64,000 nt of DNA from Sphingopyxis sp. GTDB taxonomy: Bacteria; Pseudomonadota; Alphaproteobacteria; Sphingomonadales; Sphingomonadaceae. Shown here piece by piece: positions 8,326 through 17,572 of the stretch; the first letter of the stretch is position 1, and each line of letters begins with the position of its first letter. Position numbers and translations under genes: made by a program. The notes beneath the pieces are model-generated. The model had not been told where the DNA came from. It did no database searches and saw only the letters and a list, made by a program, of their open reading frames with translations. The DNA lies in NCBI GenBank assembly GCA_002733865.1, contig NVXM01000037.1, forward strand, positions 1 through 64,000. Reading direction: 5' to 3'.

Positions 8326-8988
8326 TTATTTGGGTATCTGCCAACGAACGGCATTGGAATAAGATCCATTTGTCGGATTGCCGTTGGCGTCAAGAGCAGG
8401 TCTGAACCGCGCACGCCGTGTCAGATTTTTACAGGCAGCTTCATCCAGATCAGCATGGCCGCTAGAGCCGGTAATCTGACAATTGGATACCCGGCCGTCA
8501 GCGTTAACAGTCAACCGGAAACGCGTCGTGCCTTCCCTTTCTTCGCGCAGAGCCCGCGACGGATAATCGTTCGCATTGGCCCAGCTTCCAGGATTGCCGC
8601 GAGGCTCAGGAGTAGCCCGTTGCGGGGGTGGCGGTGGCGGTGGTGGCGGTGGTGCCGGTGTCGCTACGACCGGCGCAGGCCGCGGCGGTGCGGTTGGAAC
8701 CGACTGAATCACCGGCCGCGGTGCAACCACAGGTGCCACGATCGGAGGCGGTGACACTACCGGTGGCGGCTCAATCGGCTTGTCCGGTGGCGGTGGTGGT
8801 GGTTCTTCCGGCTCCGGTGGCTCTTCTTCTTCTTTAATGTCAATCATATCGAGCTGCGACGCAACCTTCTTGACAGCATTATACGCCAGGCCGGTGACCA
8901 GCGCATAGCCAAGTAAAATATGGATGATCACAACAAGAGCAATCGATATGATCTTGTTCGAACTCATCTCTTGGTCAGCATAAGCCAT
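8326..8988 (-). CDS. tonB: TonB-family energy transducer
   Basis: A 220-aa protein with an N-terminal membrane anchor (IISIALVVIIHILLGYAL, containing the histidine that contacts ExbD), a long proline/glutamate-rich periplasmic spacer (residues about 55-135), and a C-terminal TonB domain (YPSRALREEREGTTRFRLTV... RPALDANGNPT). It transmits proton-motive force to TonB-dependent receptors, which sphingomonads have in large numbers. First gene of the tonB-exbB-exbD-exbD operon. I see no Fur-box-like sequence just upstream, so iron control is not evident from the sequence. Confidence 0.93.
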   Translation of the reverse strand: MAYADQEMSSNKIISIALVVIIHILLGYALVTGLAYNAVKKVASQLDMIDIKEEEEPPEPEEPPPPPPDKPIEPPPVVSPPPIVAPVVAPRPVIQSVPTAPPRPAPVVATPAPPPPPPPPPPQRATPEPRGNPGSWANANDYPSRALREEREGTTRFRLTVNADGRVSNCQITGSSGHADLDEAACKNLTRRARFRPALDANGNPTNGSYSNAVRWQIPK

Positions 8989-9256
8989 TCAGAAATGTAA
9001 CTCCTTTTTCCCCATCACAGAGCGATGTGCTTCATCGCTGAAGCTTCAGATAAAGACCGACAGGTTTGGAAAACCAATGCGACCCTTATTATCCCCATGA
9101 CAACTTTTCGTTCGCTTGAAAGCCATCTTAAATTTGTTTTAACGTGCTACTTCCAAGCAGGCAATCGCTTTGTTGGTTCAGCGTCGATTAAGCTGTCAAT
9201 GCCCCAAAATAGGGGCTAAAACCAGCCATCTTCAAATTTTAGTTTCAGAGAAAACC

Positions 9257-10096
9257 ATGCGCTCCTTGTTGATGATAACCTTCACCCTGTTTTTCAGCCA
9301 AATTGGTGCGTTTCCAGCTTTCTCGCAAGAGTTGGAAGAAAGTGATCCGTTGCAATATGCGGACATCGTCGACCTGAGCTCAGACGCTCCCATCATTGTT
9401 AACGTGGTCATTAAAGATGCGATAAAAATCGATCCGGAACGAGCGCCCAATGCCCCTCAGGGCACGCAACGCTTCTATATTGTGGCCTCCACCAGCGCCC
9501 TGATTCGTGGCCAGGGAGGGATCGGCGAAACGATTCGCTACGTCATTGACTTGCCGCTCGATGGCCGCGGTCGCGCGCCAAAAATCGAGAAACAGCCCTT
9601 CATTATATTCGCTCGTCGGCCGTCTGGCGGCAGCATAGATGATGTCCAGCTAGTAGCCAAAGACGCACAAATCCCATGGACGCCCAGCCGCGAGCAGCGC
9701 GTCCGTTCGGTGGTTCGCGAGCTGGTCGCCCGCGATGCGCCACCCGCAATTTCCAAGATCGCCAGCGCTTTTCACGTTCCCGGCACCATCCTGGGAGAAG
9801 GCGAAACACAAATTTTCCTGGAAACAGATACCGGTACGCCCATTTCAATCACGGTGCTGACGCGAGATGGCCAGCGGAAATTCTGGGCTGTCTCGCTCGG
9901 CGAAATTGTAGACGAAGCGGCGCGGGCTCCGGTAAGAAACAGCCTGCTTTGGTACCGGCTTGCCTGTTTTCTGCCGCGTCAATTGCCGGCGCCTGCGCTG
10001 GCCGACGATACATTGGCAAACGCGCAGCGCGCGCGCAGCGACTATCAAACGGTGCTCGACGATCTGGGCAGCTGTCCGAGATCGCGTCAGCCCTGA
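9257..10096 (+). CDS. Secreted protein of unknown function
   Basis: A 279-aa protein with a clean signal peptide (MRSLLMITFTLFFSQIGAFPAFS, cleavage after about residue 23), so it is probably periplasmic. I do not recognise a family. The middle part is rich in beta strands (IIVNVVIKDAIKIDP; RYVIDLPLDGRGRAPKIEKQ; PISITVLTRDGQRKFWAVSLG) and the C-terminus (RSDYQTVLDDLGSCPRS) is helical with two cysteines in the last third. ATG 9257 starts the signal peptide; an upstream extension is open but lacks similarity to a signal sequence. It is upstream of hom on the same strand, 97 bp apart. Confidence 0.75.
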   Translation: MRSLLMITFTLFFSQIGAFPAFSQELEESDPLQYADIVDLSSDAPIIVNVVIKDAIKIDPERAPNAPQGTQRFYIVASTSALIRGQGGIGETIRYVIDLPLDGRGRAPKIEKQPFIIFARRPSGGSIDDVQLVAKDAQIPWTPSREQRVRSVVRELVARDAPPAISKIASAFHVPGTILGEGETQIFLETDTGTPISITVLTRDGQRKFWAVSLGEIVDEAARAPVRNSLLWYRLACFLPRQLPAPALADDTLANAQRARSDYQTVLDDLGSCPRSRQP

Positions 10097-10193
10097 CTCC
10101 CTCCCGACAATCCAGAACTAGTTCTGGCAATCGATCAAGGCGGCGCTAATAAGGCGCCATCACACTCATCCCAACGCAAAGAGGCTATTAATA

Positions 10194-11492
10194 ATGACAG
10201 CTCCGCTACGCATCGCGCTCGCTGGACTGGGGACCGTCGGAACCGGCGTCATCCGCTTGATCGAAGAAAATGGGGCCATGATCGCCCAGCGGGCCGGCCG
10301 CCCGATTGTCGTCACCGCGGTTTCTGCCCGCGACCGCAATCGTGACCGCGGCATTGATATGAGCGCCTATCTCTGGTGTGACCAGCCCGAAGCGCTCGCT
10401 GAGCAGGAGAATATTGATTGCGTCGTCGAAATGATCGGCGGCTCGGATGGCACCGCGCTGGATCTGGCGCGCAAGAGCCTGGCGGCGGGCAAGTCATTCG
10501 TCACGGCAAACAAGGCGATGATCGCCCATCACGGCATGGACCTTGCCAAGGCAGCTGAAACCCGTAATCTTTCGCTGCGATATGAAGCAGCAGTGGCTGG
10601 CGGTATCCCCGTTATCAAGGGGCTGCGAGACGGCGCTTCGGCCAACCGCATCGAGCGGGTTTACGGTATTCTCAATGGCACATGTAACTATATACTCACC
10701 GAGATGGAGAAGCACGGACACGCCTTTGATGATGTGCTGAAAGAAGCGCAGTACATCGGCTATGCCGAAGCCGATCCCGGATTTGATATTGATGGTGTGG
10801 ACGCAGCGCACAAGCTTGCGATCTTGGCTGCTCTGTCCTTTGGCAAGGCGCTCGATTTCGAAGGCGTCGAAATCGATGGAATTCGCAACATCATGGCGGC
10901 GGATATCGGTCAGGCCAAGGCTCTGGGATATCGCATCCGGCTGCTCGGCATGGCCCGGATAGATAACGGCAAATTGTTCCAGCGGGTCAACCCATATCTG
11001 GTGCCCGAAGGCCATCCACTAGCGCATATCGAAGGGTCAACCAACGCCGTCGTTGCTGAAGGCAATTTTTCCGGCCGGTTGATGTTTCAGGGCGCTGGCG
11101 CCGGCGAAGGCCCGACGGCCTCTGCGGTTGTCGCCGACCTGATAGATATAGCCCGCGGCGACGCCGGCACCGTGTTCGCTGCACCGGCCAGCGAAATGAA
11201 ACCATGCGAACGCGCTGAAAGCGGCCACCGCGTTGGCAAAAGCTACGTCCGATTCATCGTCACCGACAAACCGGGCGTTCTGGCGGAAATTACCGCTGCG
11301 ATGCGGGATGCGAACGTGTCGATCGAAAGCCTCATTCAGACGGAGAAAACCCGGGAGGGATCGGTGCTGATCTCCATGGTGACCCATGACAGCCGGGAAA
11401 GTGATGTATCAAGGAGCCTTGCGGCGCTGTCGAGTTCAACCAGTTTGCAGGCAGTGCCGGTCGTCATGCATCTGCTGAGCGATGAGGACTGA
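10194..11492 (+). CDS. hom: Homoserine dehydrogenase
   Basis: A 432-aa enzyme that reduces aspartate semialdehyde to homoserine with NAD(P)H, on the common route to threonine and methionine. The N-terminal Rossmann motif GLGTVGTGVIRLIEE lies near residues 10-25; the catalytic domain includes GGIPVIKGLRDG and the family signature YAEADPGFDIDGVDAAHKLAIL; residues about 350-432 form an ACT domain (VTDKPGVLAEITAAMRDANVSIES split over the fold), which usually gives threonine feedback control. Length is that of the standard monofunctional enzyme. It stands alone, convergent with the next small gene, the two stop codons abutting. Confidence 0.96.
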   Translation: MTAPLRIALAGLGTVGTGVIRLIEENGAMIAQRAGRPIVVTAVSARDRNRDRGIDMSAYLWCDQPEALAEQENIDCVVEMIGGSDGTALDLARKSLAAGKSFVTANKAMIAHHGMDLAKAAETRNLSLRYEAAVAGGIPVIKGLRDGASANRIERVYGILNGTCNYILTEMEKHGHAFDDVLKEAQYIGYAEADPGFDIDGVDAAHKLAILAALSFGKALDFEGVEIDGIRNIMAADIGQAKALGYRIRLLGMARIDNGKLFQRVNPYLVPEGHPLAHIEGSTNAVVAEGNFSGRLMFQGAGAGEGPTASAVVADLIDIARGDAGTVFAAPASEMKPCERAESGHRVGKSYVRFIVTDKPGVLAEITAAMRDANVSIESLIQTEKTREGSVLISMVTHDSRESDVSRSLAALSSSTSLQAVPVVMHLLSDED

Positions 11493-11969
11493 CTATTCGC
11501 CCGTCGCCGGGGCCAGAGGTCTGATCATGGCCTGCTTCACATAATCCTCGTCCGGCACGTCGGGAGTGACAGCCTGCCAGATACGGCCAGCGGCTCCGCC
11601 GACACCGCCGCCGCTGCCGCCGACACTCAGGACCGACAGGCCCTTGAAGCAGTTTCGTTCATTCATCGTCACATAACAGCGGCCCTGCTGGACGACTTGT
11701 GGATTGCCCCTTGGCAAAGGCTCGCGAATTCTGGCGCCCGGTTCAGCCGCCAATTCGGGATAGGGCAGCCTCTGCTGGCGATCGATTTCCGGGATGCCGC
11801 ACACCACAATCTCGTCATTGGTGCGCATAAGAAGACAGCCATCAGCATCAACCGCCGCCAATTGTCTGGCATTCTCCATGAGTTGATGAGTCCGTTCAGT
11901 CGGCTGTGCGATCTGGCCGAAGGCGGCCGATGGCATCAGCAGAAAGATCAGAAAAACCTGTCTCGACAT
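11493..11969 (-). CDS. Secreted protein of unknown function
   Basis: A 158-aa protein with a signal peptide (MSRQVFLIFLLMPSAAFGQ). The mature part has four cysteines (DADGCLLMRTNDEIVVCG; QQGRCYVTMNERNCFKG), which could form two disulfides in the periplasm, then a glycine-rich segment (VGGSGGGVGGAAG). I do not recognise a family. Its stop codon directly abuts that of hom on the opposite strand, and its start is 60 bp from glpX, which is divergent. Confidence 0.7.
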   Translation of the reverse strand: MSRQVFLIFLLMPSAAFGQIAQPTERTHQLMENARQLAAVDADGCLLMRTNDEIVVCGIPEIDRQQRLPYPELAAEPGARIREPLPRGNPQVVQQGRCYVTMNERNCFKGLSVLSVGGSGGGVGGAAGRIWQAVTPDVPDEDYVKQAMIRPLAPATGE

Positions 11970-12029
11970 TGCAATATTGCTCCCCTATCGAGAAATCCAA
12001 ATTACCCTATAGAAGGAATAATCAAAAAT

Positions 12030-13004
12030 ATGCCCCAAGCAAGCGACATATTAGACCGCGTACTCGTCATGGAAATGGTCCGGGTTACAGAAGCAGCCGC
12101 AATATCGGCAGCCAACCTGATCGGCCGTGGCGATGAAAAAGCTGCCGATGCCGCTGCCGTGGAGGCCATGCGGGCGGCGCTGAACGAACTGGATATTTGC
12201 GGGACGGTAGTGATCGGCGAAGGCGAACGCGATGAGGCGCCCATGCTTTATATTGGCGAGAAGGTCGGATGCGGCTGTGAAGGCGAAGCGCCCGCGATTG
12301 ACATCGCGCTGGATCCGCTGGAAGGCACGACCATTACTGCCAAAGCCGGCGCCAACGCGCTGGCCGTGTTGGCGATCGCCGAAAAGGGCAATCTGCTGAA
12401 CGCGCCCGACGTCTATATGGAAAAGATCGCGGTCGGCCCCGGCTATTCTGCCAATATCATCGATCTCGACAAGTCTGTTACCGAAAATGTTGAGGCTGTT
12501 GCCAAGGAAAAGGGCGTCGCACCTGCAGACATTATCGTCTGTGTGCTCGACCGTCCGCGCCACGACAAGATTATCGCGGAGCTGCGCGCCATTGGTTGCG
12601 GAATCATGCTGATCCCCGACGGTGATGTTGCCGGCGTAATCGCCACGTCCGACGAAGACACGACCGTTGATATGTATATGGGCAGTGGCGGCGCTCCGGA
12701 AGGCGTGCTCGCCGCAGCGGCCCTTCGTTGCGTTGGTGGTCAATTCAAAGGCCGACTGTTGTTCCGCAATGATGATGAACGCCAGCGCGCCTTTAAATGG
12801 GGTATTGAGGATCTCGATAAAATCTACGATCTGAAGGAACTGGCGAAGGGCGATGTGATTTTTGCTGCGACCGGAGTCACGCATGGATCGCTTCTGGAAG
12901 GCGTCAAGAAACTGCGCGGCGGCAAAATGACGACCGAAAGCGTCGTGATGCGCGCCTCCTCGGGCACCGTTCGCTGGGTGAAGAGCGAGCATCGCAGCAA
13001 CTGA
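12030..13004 (+). CDS. glpX: Class II fructose-1,6-bisphosphatase
   Basis: A 324-aa GlpX-type phosphatase that dephosphorylates fructose 1,6-bisphosphate in gluconeogenesis. Family motifs are present: GRGDEKAADAAAVEAMR, IGEGERDEAPMLYIGEKVG, and the metal/substrate motif IDIALDPLEGTTITAK. ATG 12030 is chosen because a good ribosome binding site (AGAAGGA) lies about 13 nt upstream and family similarity starts at MPQASDILDRVL. In some alphaproteobacteria the same protein also has sedoheptulose-1,7-bisphosphatase activity; which one applies here cannot be decided from sequence. Confidence 0.95.
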   Translation: MPQASDILDRVLVMEMVRVTEAAAISAANLIGRGDEKAADAAAVEAMRAALNELDICGTVVIGEGERDEAPMLYIGEKVGCGCEGEAPAIDIALDPLEGTTITAKAGANALAVLAIAEKGNLLNAPDVYMEKIAVGPGYSANIIDLDKSVTENVEAVAKEKGVAPADIIVCVLDRPRHDKIIAELRAIGCGIMLIPDGDVAGVIATSDEDTTVDMYMGSGGAPEGVLAAAALRCVGGQFKGRLLFRNDDERQRAFKWGIEDLDKIYDLKELAKGDVIFAATGVTHGSLLEGVKKLRGGKMTTESVVMRASSGTVRWVKSEHRSN

Positions 13005-13006
13005 TC

Positions 13007-14242
13007 ATGCCAATGACCGGCCCATTGATGTCTAGGCATTTCGCGTCGAAAGCAAAATGGGCCGTTCTAGCATTGCCGTGGCTGATGGCGGGTTGTGTGA
13101 CGCCAGTCGAATATGGCGATATCCCGCATTCGGCATATGTGGCACCGGAACGCTGCAACCCGACGGCCGCGACCAGGGTGCAGCAAGACGACAGGCCTTT
13201 CTTCTTTGTCACCAGCCGCCTGCCCAACTGCCTGACGGAAAATATCAGTCTGCTCCATCATCGCGGGGACAAGGTGCGCTACGGCCGTTTTGCCGGACCG
13301 CAAAAAGCCACAGAAGAGACCGACGAGGACGACCGTTCCATTTCGCTGTCCTTCTCTGAATCGCAGCGATGGTGGACCGAACTCGCTGGCCAGATGCAGG
13401 CCGCAGATGGCAGGGTTCTGGTCTACGTCCATGGCTTTCGGGAGACCTTCTATACAAGCTCGCGCGACACAGCGCAGATTGCGCGGCTGGCGAACTTCAC
13501 CGGACCCGTCATCCAGTATAGCTGGCCCTCACAGGGCGCACTGCTGAAATATCCCGTCGATGAAACCAATATGTATTGGGACGAACGCAACTTTCGCAAA
13601 TTCCTGATGCAACTGGCCCAACTGCAATCGACCAAAGAAATTATACTGGTATCGCATTCGCTCGGCGCGCGGCTGGTCCTGCCCTCGGTTGAATATGTTG
13701 ACCGCAATGCATCCAACGGAGACTCGAGCGTGATTTCGAATATCATTCTCGTTTCGCCGGATGTCGATACGCAGGATTTTGAACGCGATGCGGCGGAAGA
13801 AATCCTGTCGGCCAGGCGGGTCCGCAATGATCGCCGAATCACGGTCTATGCATCGCTCAATGACCGGGCCCTGTCGCTGTCCGATGATATTCACGGCTAT
13901 CCGCGACTAGGCCGGCCAAGATGCTTTGATCCGTTTGAAGCGGCGGATCTCAAGGCGCGGAACCTCCCGGAAAGATGCTATGCGGCGCAGCCCAAATATG
14001 CCGAGGCAATCGACAAGCTGGCGCTGACGATAGTCGACACGACCGCGATTAGCCGCGGTCGGACCGGCCATAGCAACTATCTGCTGAGCGCGCCTGCCTG
14101 CCGGGATTTCGCCGCCGTGGTCAATGGCGAACGGAAACCACCAGGGCGTCAAGCCACGCATCTTCCTCATGTCTTTGTCTTGCCTGCCATTCCCAAGGAC
14201 GAGAAACCCGACCATTTGGCGATTTGCCGCCGAAACCAATGA
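13007..14242 (+). CDS. Alpha/beta hydrolase (DUF900 family), probable lipoprotein
   Basis: A 411-aa protein with a lipoprotein signal (hydrophobic ALPWLMAGC, acylated Cys30 from this start; an alternative start at Met8 leaves it intact) and an alpha/beta-hydrolase domain of the DUF900 type. The oxyanion region VYVHGFRETFY is near residue 145, and the nucleophile is Ser218 in SHSLGAR. It is likely an esterase or lipase-like enzyme held at the cell envelope; the substrate is unknown. It starts 2 bp after the glpX stop and overlaps the next gene by 4 bp (ATGA), so all three may be cotranscribed. Confidence 0.82.
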   Translation: MPMTGPLMSRHFASKAKWAVLALPWLMAGCVTPVEYGDIPHSAYVAPERCNPTAATRVQQDDRPFFFVTSRLPNCLTENISLLHHRGDKVRYGRFAGPQKATEETDEDDRSISLSFSESQRWWTELAGQMQAADGRVLVYVHGFRETFYTSSRDTAQIARLANFTGPVIQYSWPSQGALLKYPVDETNMYWDERNFRKFLMQLAQLQSTKEIILVSHSLGARLVLPSVEYVDRNASNGDSSVISNIILVSPDVDTQDFERDAAEEILSARRVRNDRRITVYASLNDRALSLSDDIHGYPRLGRPRCFDPFEAADLKARNLPERCYAAQPKYAEAIDKLALTIVDTTAISRGRTGHSNYLLSAPACRDFAAVVNGERKPPGRQATHLPHVFVLPAIPKDEKPDHLAICRRNQ

Positions 14243-14829
14243 AACCAGACTATAGTGATGCCCTGACGGCGCTGCTCCAACAGGCCCGAACATGCACTCT
14301 CTGCAATGGCCTGCCGCTTGGCCCGAGGCCGTTGCTGCAAGCCTCTGGAAACGCCAGAATCCTGATCGCCAGTCAGGCACCCGGCAGCAAAACCCATGCG
14401 AAGGGCCGGACTTTTGATGATGCCAGCGGAAACCGGCTGAGGCGCTGGCTCGGTGTGAGCACAGAGCAATTTTACGATCCCGAGATGTTCGCGATTCTGC
14501 CTATGGGCTTTTGCTATCCCGGGACCGGGACGGGCGGCGATCTGCCACCCCGGCCCGAATGCGCGGCCAACTGGCGGAAACCACTGCTGCGGGCAATGCC
14601 GCATATCGAGCTCACGCTGGTGATCGGCCAATATGCGCTCGATTGGCATCTTGGCGAGCGGAAATCCCGCACGCTGACGGAGACTGTGAAACGATGGCAG
14701 GAATTCTGGCCCGAGCTATTGCCCCTGCCCCATCCCAGTCCGCGCAATATCCGCTGGTTCAAAGCCAATCCATGGTTTGAGGCCGATATCATTCCGGCAT
14801 TGCAGCAGCGCGTGAGGTCTTTGCTCTAG
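14239..14829 (+). CDS. Uracil-DNA glycosylase superfamily protein
   Basis: A 196-aa protein of the uracil-DNA glycosylase fold. It has CTLCNGLPLGPRPLL near the N-terminus, ILIASQAPGSKTHAKGRTFDD as motif 1, and HPSPRNIRWFKANPWFE as the C-terminal HPSxRN-type motif. It differs from the iron-sulfur families 4 and 5 because it lacks the full four-cysteine cluster set. Members of this subgroup are annotated as COG1573-like; their base specificity is not known to me. ATG 14239 overlaps the upstream hydrolase stop (ATGA), suggesting translational coupling, and its own stop overlaps the stop of the opposing flavodoxin gene. Confidence 0.8.
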   Translation: MKPDYSDALTALLQQARTCTLCNGLPLGPRPLLQASGNARILIASQAPGSKTHAKGRTFDDASGNRLRRWLGVSTEQFYDPEMFAILPMGFCYPGTGTGGDLPPRPECAANWRKPLLRAMPHIELTLVIGQYALDWHLGERKSRTLTETVKRWQEFWPELLPLPHPSPRNIRWFKANPWFEADIIPALQQRVRSLL

Positions 14830-15317
14830 AAAACTCCCATCGCCAGCCCGGCGGCCAATGTGGCTCCAGTCTCCGCGCAACGCGCGCGATCATCTTCTTC
14901 AATGATCTTGGCGGCCAATATTGCCGCCTCAGTCTGCGCGTGGGTGCAAATGATAATCGTGTCGATAACCTTCCGAAGCCGCCAGCCTGTTGCGATCCGC
15001 TCCAATTGCCGCTGCGCATTCTCGCCGTCCGATCCGGCGCAGATCATCGCCGCATAGGGCCGTCCCTCGATCTCGCCGAGCAGCGGATAATAGCAGCGGT
15101 CGAAAAACGCCTTCATCACCCCGGCAATCGCCGCCAGATTTTCCGGCGTCGCAAAGATATAGCCGTCGGCTGCAAGCATATCCTCGGCCTGGCAATCCTC
15201 GGCCCGCATCAGCCGCACCTCGGTGCCATCCTCGTCTCGCGCAGCCGTGGCAGCGGCCTCCGCCATCTGCTCGGTGCCACCAGTATAGCTGTAATAGACG
15301 ATCAGTAACTTTTTCAT
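14826..15317 (-). CDS. Flavodoxin-fold NAD(P)H-dependent oxidoreductase
   Basis: A 163-aa FMN-binding protein: the phosphate-binding loop YYSYTGGTEQMAE is at the N-terminus, and the flavin-contacting loops ATPENLAAIAGVMKAFFDR and ICAGSDGENAQRQL follow. It resembles the family of small flavoproteins that reduce quinones or act as electron carriers; the partner is unknown. Start ATG 15317 (MKKLLIVYYSY) is taken over an ATG three codons upstream. The stop codon shares CTAG with the stop of the converging UDG-like gene. Confidence 0.85.
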   Translation of the reverse strand: MKKLLIVYYSYTGGTEQMAEAAATAARDEDGTEVRLMRAEDCQAEDMLAADGYIFATPENLAAIAGVMKAFFDRCYYPLLGEIEGRPYAAMICAGSDGENAQRQLERIATGWRLRKVIDTIIICTHAQTEAAILAAKIIEEDDRARCAETGATLAAGLAMGVF

Positions 15318-15382
15318 CGCGCGCATTCTAGCAAGTTACTCACCGATTGTCAGCGCGGGAGGATTGCCGCATAGCGCAGGCC

Positions 15383-17149
15383 ATGAACGCAGTATTAAAT
15401 GTCGAAAACTCCCTCTCCGGTCAGAGCTGGCGGTGGCGCAGCACCAGTGCGGACGCGCGCGACCCGGGATTTCAACCGGATGATCTGGTCACCCAGCTGT
15501 TGCTGGCCCGCGGAGCCAGCCGCGAAACGCTGGCGATCAACCGCGAACCGACGATCCGGGGCTTCATGCCCGATCCGTCGGTCTTTCAGGATATGGATAG
15601 AGCGGCAGACCGCCTGAGCCTTGCAATCAAAAATCAGGAAAAGGTCACGATATTTGGCGATTATGATGTCGATGGCGCAACCAGCGCCGCCTTGCTGATT
15701 CGCCTGCTCCGGGACCTCGGACTGGACGCCGGCTATTATATCCCCAACCGTTTGATGGAGGGCTATGGCCCGTCGGGCGAGGCGTTGGTCAGGCTCGGCG
15801 CGCAGGGCAGCAATCTTGTGGTTACCGTCGATTGCGGTGCGATGGCCTTTGAGGCGCTGGAAATGGCCGACAAGGCCGGGGTCGAGGTCATTGTCGTAGA
15901 CCATCACAAATGCGCGGTCGAGCTGCCTAAGGCGATCGCCCTCGTCAACCCCAACCGGCTGGACGAGAGCGATGCCGGCGCGGAACATGGCCACCTCGCT
16001 GCCGTCGGCATGGCGTTTTTGTTGGGCGCCGCACTGGTGCGGACGCTCCGCAACCAGGGGTTTTTCAAAGATCGCCCAGAGCCAAAATTGCTGGAGTTGC
16101 TGGATATTGTCGCGCTCGGCACGGTCGCTGATGTCGCGCAGCTGCGCGGCCTCAATCGCGCCTTTGTCGCTCAAGGCATCAAGGTCCTGGCGGGACGTCA
16201 AAATATCGGCCTGTCGGCCCTGATCGATGCCAGCCGGCTCAAGCGGGCACCAATCTGTTCGGATCTTGGCTTTGCGCTCGGCCCGCGAATCAACGCTGGT
16301 GGCCGTGTGGGCAAATCCGATCTCGGCGTACGCCTGCTGATCACGCAGGACCCGGAGGAAGCGCGATCCATCGCCGCCGAACTCGACCATCTCAATCAGG
16401 AACGCCGCGCAATCGAGGCACATGTGCTGGAAGAGACGGAGGCAATGTGCGCGTCACAGCAAAACCAGGCGGTCGCGGTGCTCGCCTCCAAGGGCTGGCA
16501 TCCGGGAGTCATCGGGATCGTGGCCGGCCGGATCAAGGAAAAGCTGAACCGCCCGGCAATCATCATCGCGCTCGATGAAGAAGGCATTGGCAAAGGCTCG
16601 GGCCGTTCCATTTCCGGCATTGATCTTGGTGCCGCCATCATCGCCGCCAAGGATAGCGGCCTGCTGATCGCCGGTGGCGGCCATGCGATGGCGGCCGGGA
16701 TCACGATCGACGCCGACAAGGTCGATGCTTTTTCCGAATTTCTCAACGACCGGCTGGCTGACAGCGTCAGCAAGGCGCAAGATGGCCGAGCGCTGCTGCT
16801 CGATGCGGTGCTGTCGCCAAAGGGAGTCAATCCGCTGATGGTCGAAGCGATGGATGGGGCTGGCCCCTATGGCATGGGCTGGCCGGCACCGCGCATCGCT
16901 ACCGGGCCGGTGCGAATCATCAAATGCGATATTGTCGGCACCGACCATGTCCGGATGATTGTCGGCGGCGATGATGGCGCATCAATCAAGACGATCGCCT
17001 TTCGCGCCGCGGAAAGCGATCTCGGCCAAGCGCTACTCAGCGCGCCGCGAGGGCGAAAATTATGGATTGCAGGCCGAGCCAAGATTGATGACTGGGGCAG
17101 CCGTCCAGCGGCGGAAATCCACCTGGAAGACGCCGCATGGGCGGATTAA
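15383..17149 (+). CDS. recJ: Single-stranded-DNA-specific 5'-3' exonuclease RecJ
   Basis: A 588-aa DHH-superfamily nuclease used in recombination and mismatch repair. The metal-binding motifs are FGDYDVDGATSAALL and VDHHKC in the DHH domain; DHHA1 follows with GGRVGKSDLG, SKGWHPGVIGIVAGR and GGGHAMAAG; the C-terminal OB-like part is present. Length matches the family. I chose ATG 15383 (MNAVLNVENSL) rather than an upstream TTG. It is divergent from the flavodoxin gene, 65 bp apart. Confidence 0.96.
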   Translation: MNAVLNVENSLSGQSWRWRSTSADARDPGFQPDDLVTQLLLARGASRETLAINREPTIRGFMPDPSVFQDMDRAADRLSLAIKNQEKVTIFGDYDVDGATSAALLIRLLRDLGLDAGYYIPNRLMEGYGPSGEALVRLGAQGSNLVVTVDCGAMAFEALEMADKAGVEVIVVDHHKCAVELPKAIALVNPNRLDESDAGAEHGHLAAVGMAFLLGAALVRTLRNQGFFKDRPEPKLLELLDIVALGTVADVAQLRGLNRAFVAQGIKVLAGRQNIGLSALIDASRLKRAPICSDLGFALGPRINAGGRVGKSDLGVRLLITQDPEEARSIAAELDHLNQERRAIEAHVLEETEAMCASQQNQAVAVLASKGWHPGVIGIVAGRIKEKLNRPAIIIALDEEGIGKGSGRSISGIDLGAAIIAAKDSGLLIAGGGHAMAAGITIDADKVDAFSEFLNDRLADSVSKAQDGRALLLDAVLSPKGVNPLMVEAMDGAGPYGMGWPAPRIATGPVRIIKCDIVGTDHVRMIVGGDDGASIKTIAFRAAESDLGQALLSAPRGRKLWIAGRAKIDDWGSRPAAEIHLEDAAWAD

Positions 17150-17350
17150 CCGAACTAGAGCGCGCACTCACAGCGCGTTCCGCTAATGAAGAACGCAATA
17201 TTACCGACATTGTCCGCGACCCGGTAGGCAGCACACTGCAGCCGCTCTCGTGCCGCACAGAAAAATCGGCCTGAAATTCCGGCGAAAAGAGGGTTGACCA
17301 ATGCCGAGCACACCCCTAATGGCCGTGGCTCGCCGACCGGCAAATGGTAT

Positions 17351-17425
17351 GGCCCCTTCGTCTAGCGGTTAGGACGCGGCCCTTTCACGGCTGAAACACG
17401 GGTTCGATTCCCGTAGGGGTCACCA
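17351..17425 (+). tRNA. tRNA-Glu (anticodon TTC)
   Basis: Begins GGCCCCT at 17351 and ends AGGGGTC-A-CCA at 17425 with CCA encoded. The anticodon loop CTTTCAC carries TTC for glutamate, and GGTTCGATTCC forms the T-arm. All four stems pair. The 147 nt that follow up to the mcr stop codon on the other strand hold no gene that I can see. Confidence 0.96.
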
Positions 17426-17572
17426 TAATTATCCTCATTTCATGCTAATGAACTCGTCCCATATTCGGGCGGATTAGGCCCGGTATTTTCGGGTGCTTGC
17501 ATAAAATAATCAAGTCCCTCGGCCTTTCTCGCCTGGGACGGCGATTGGCCAAGCGCGAGCATATCGCGGCGG

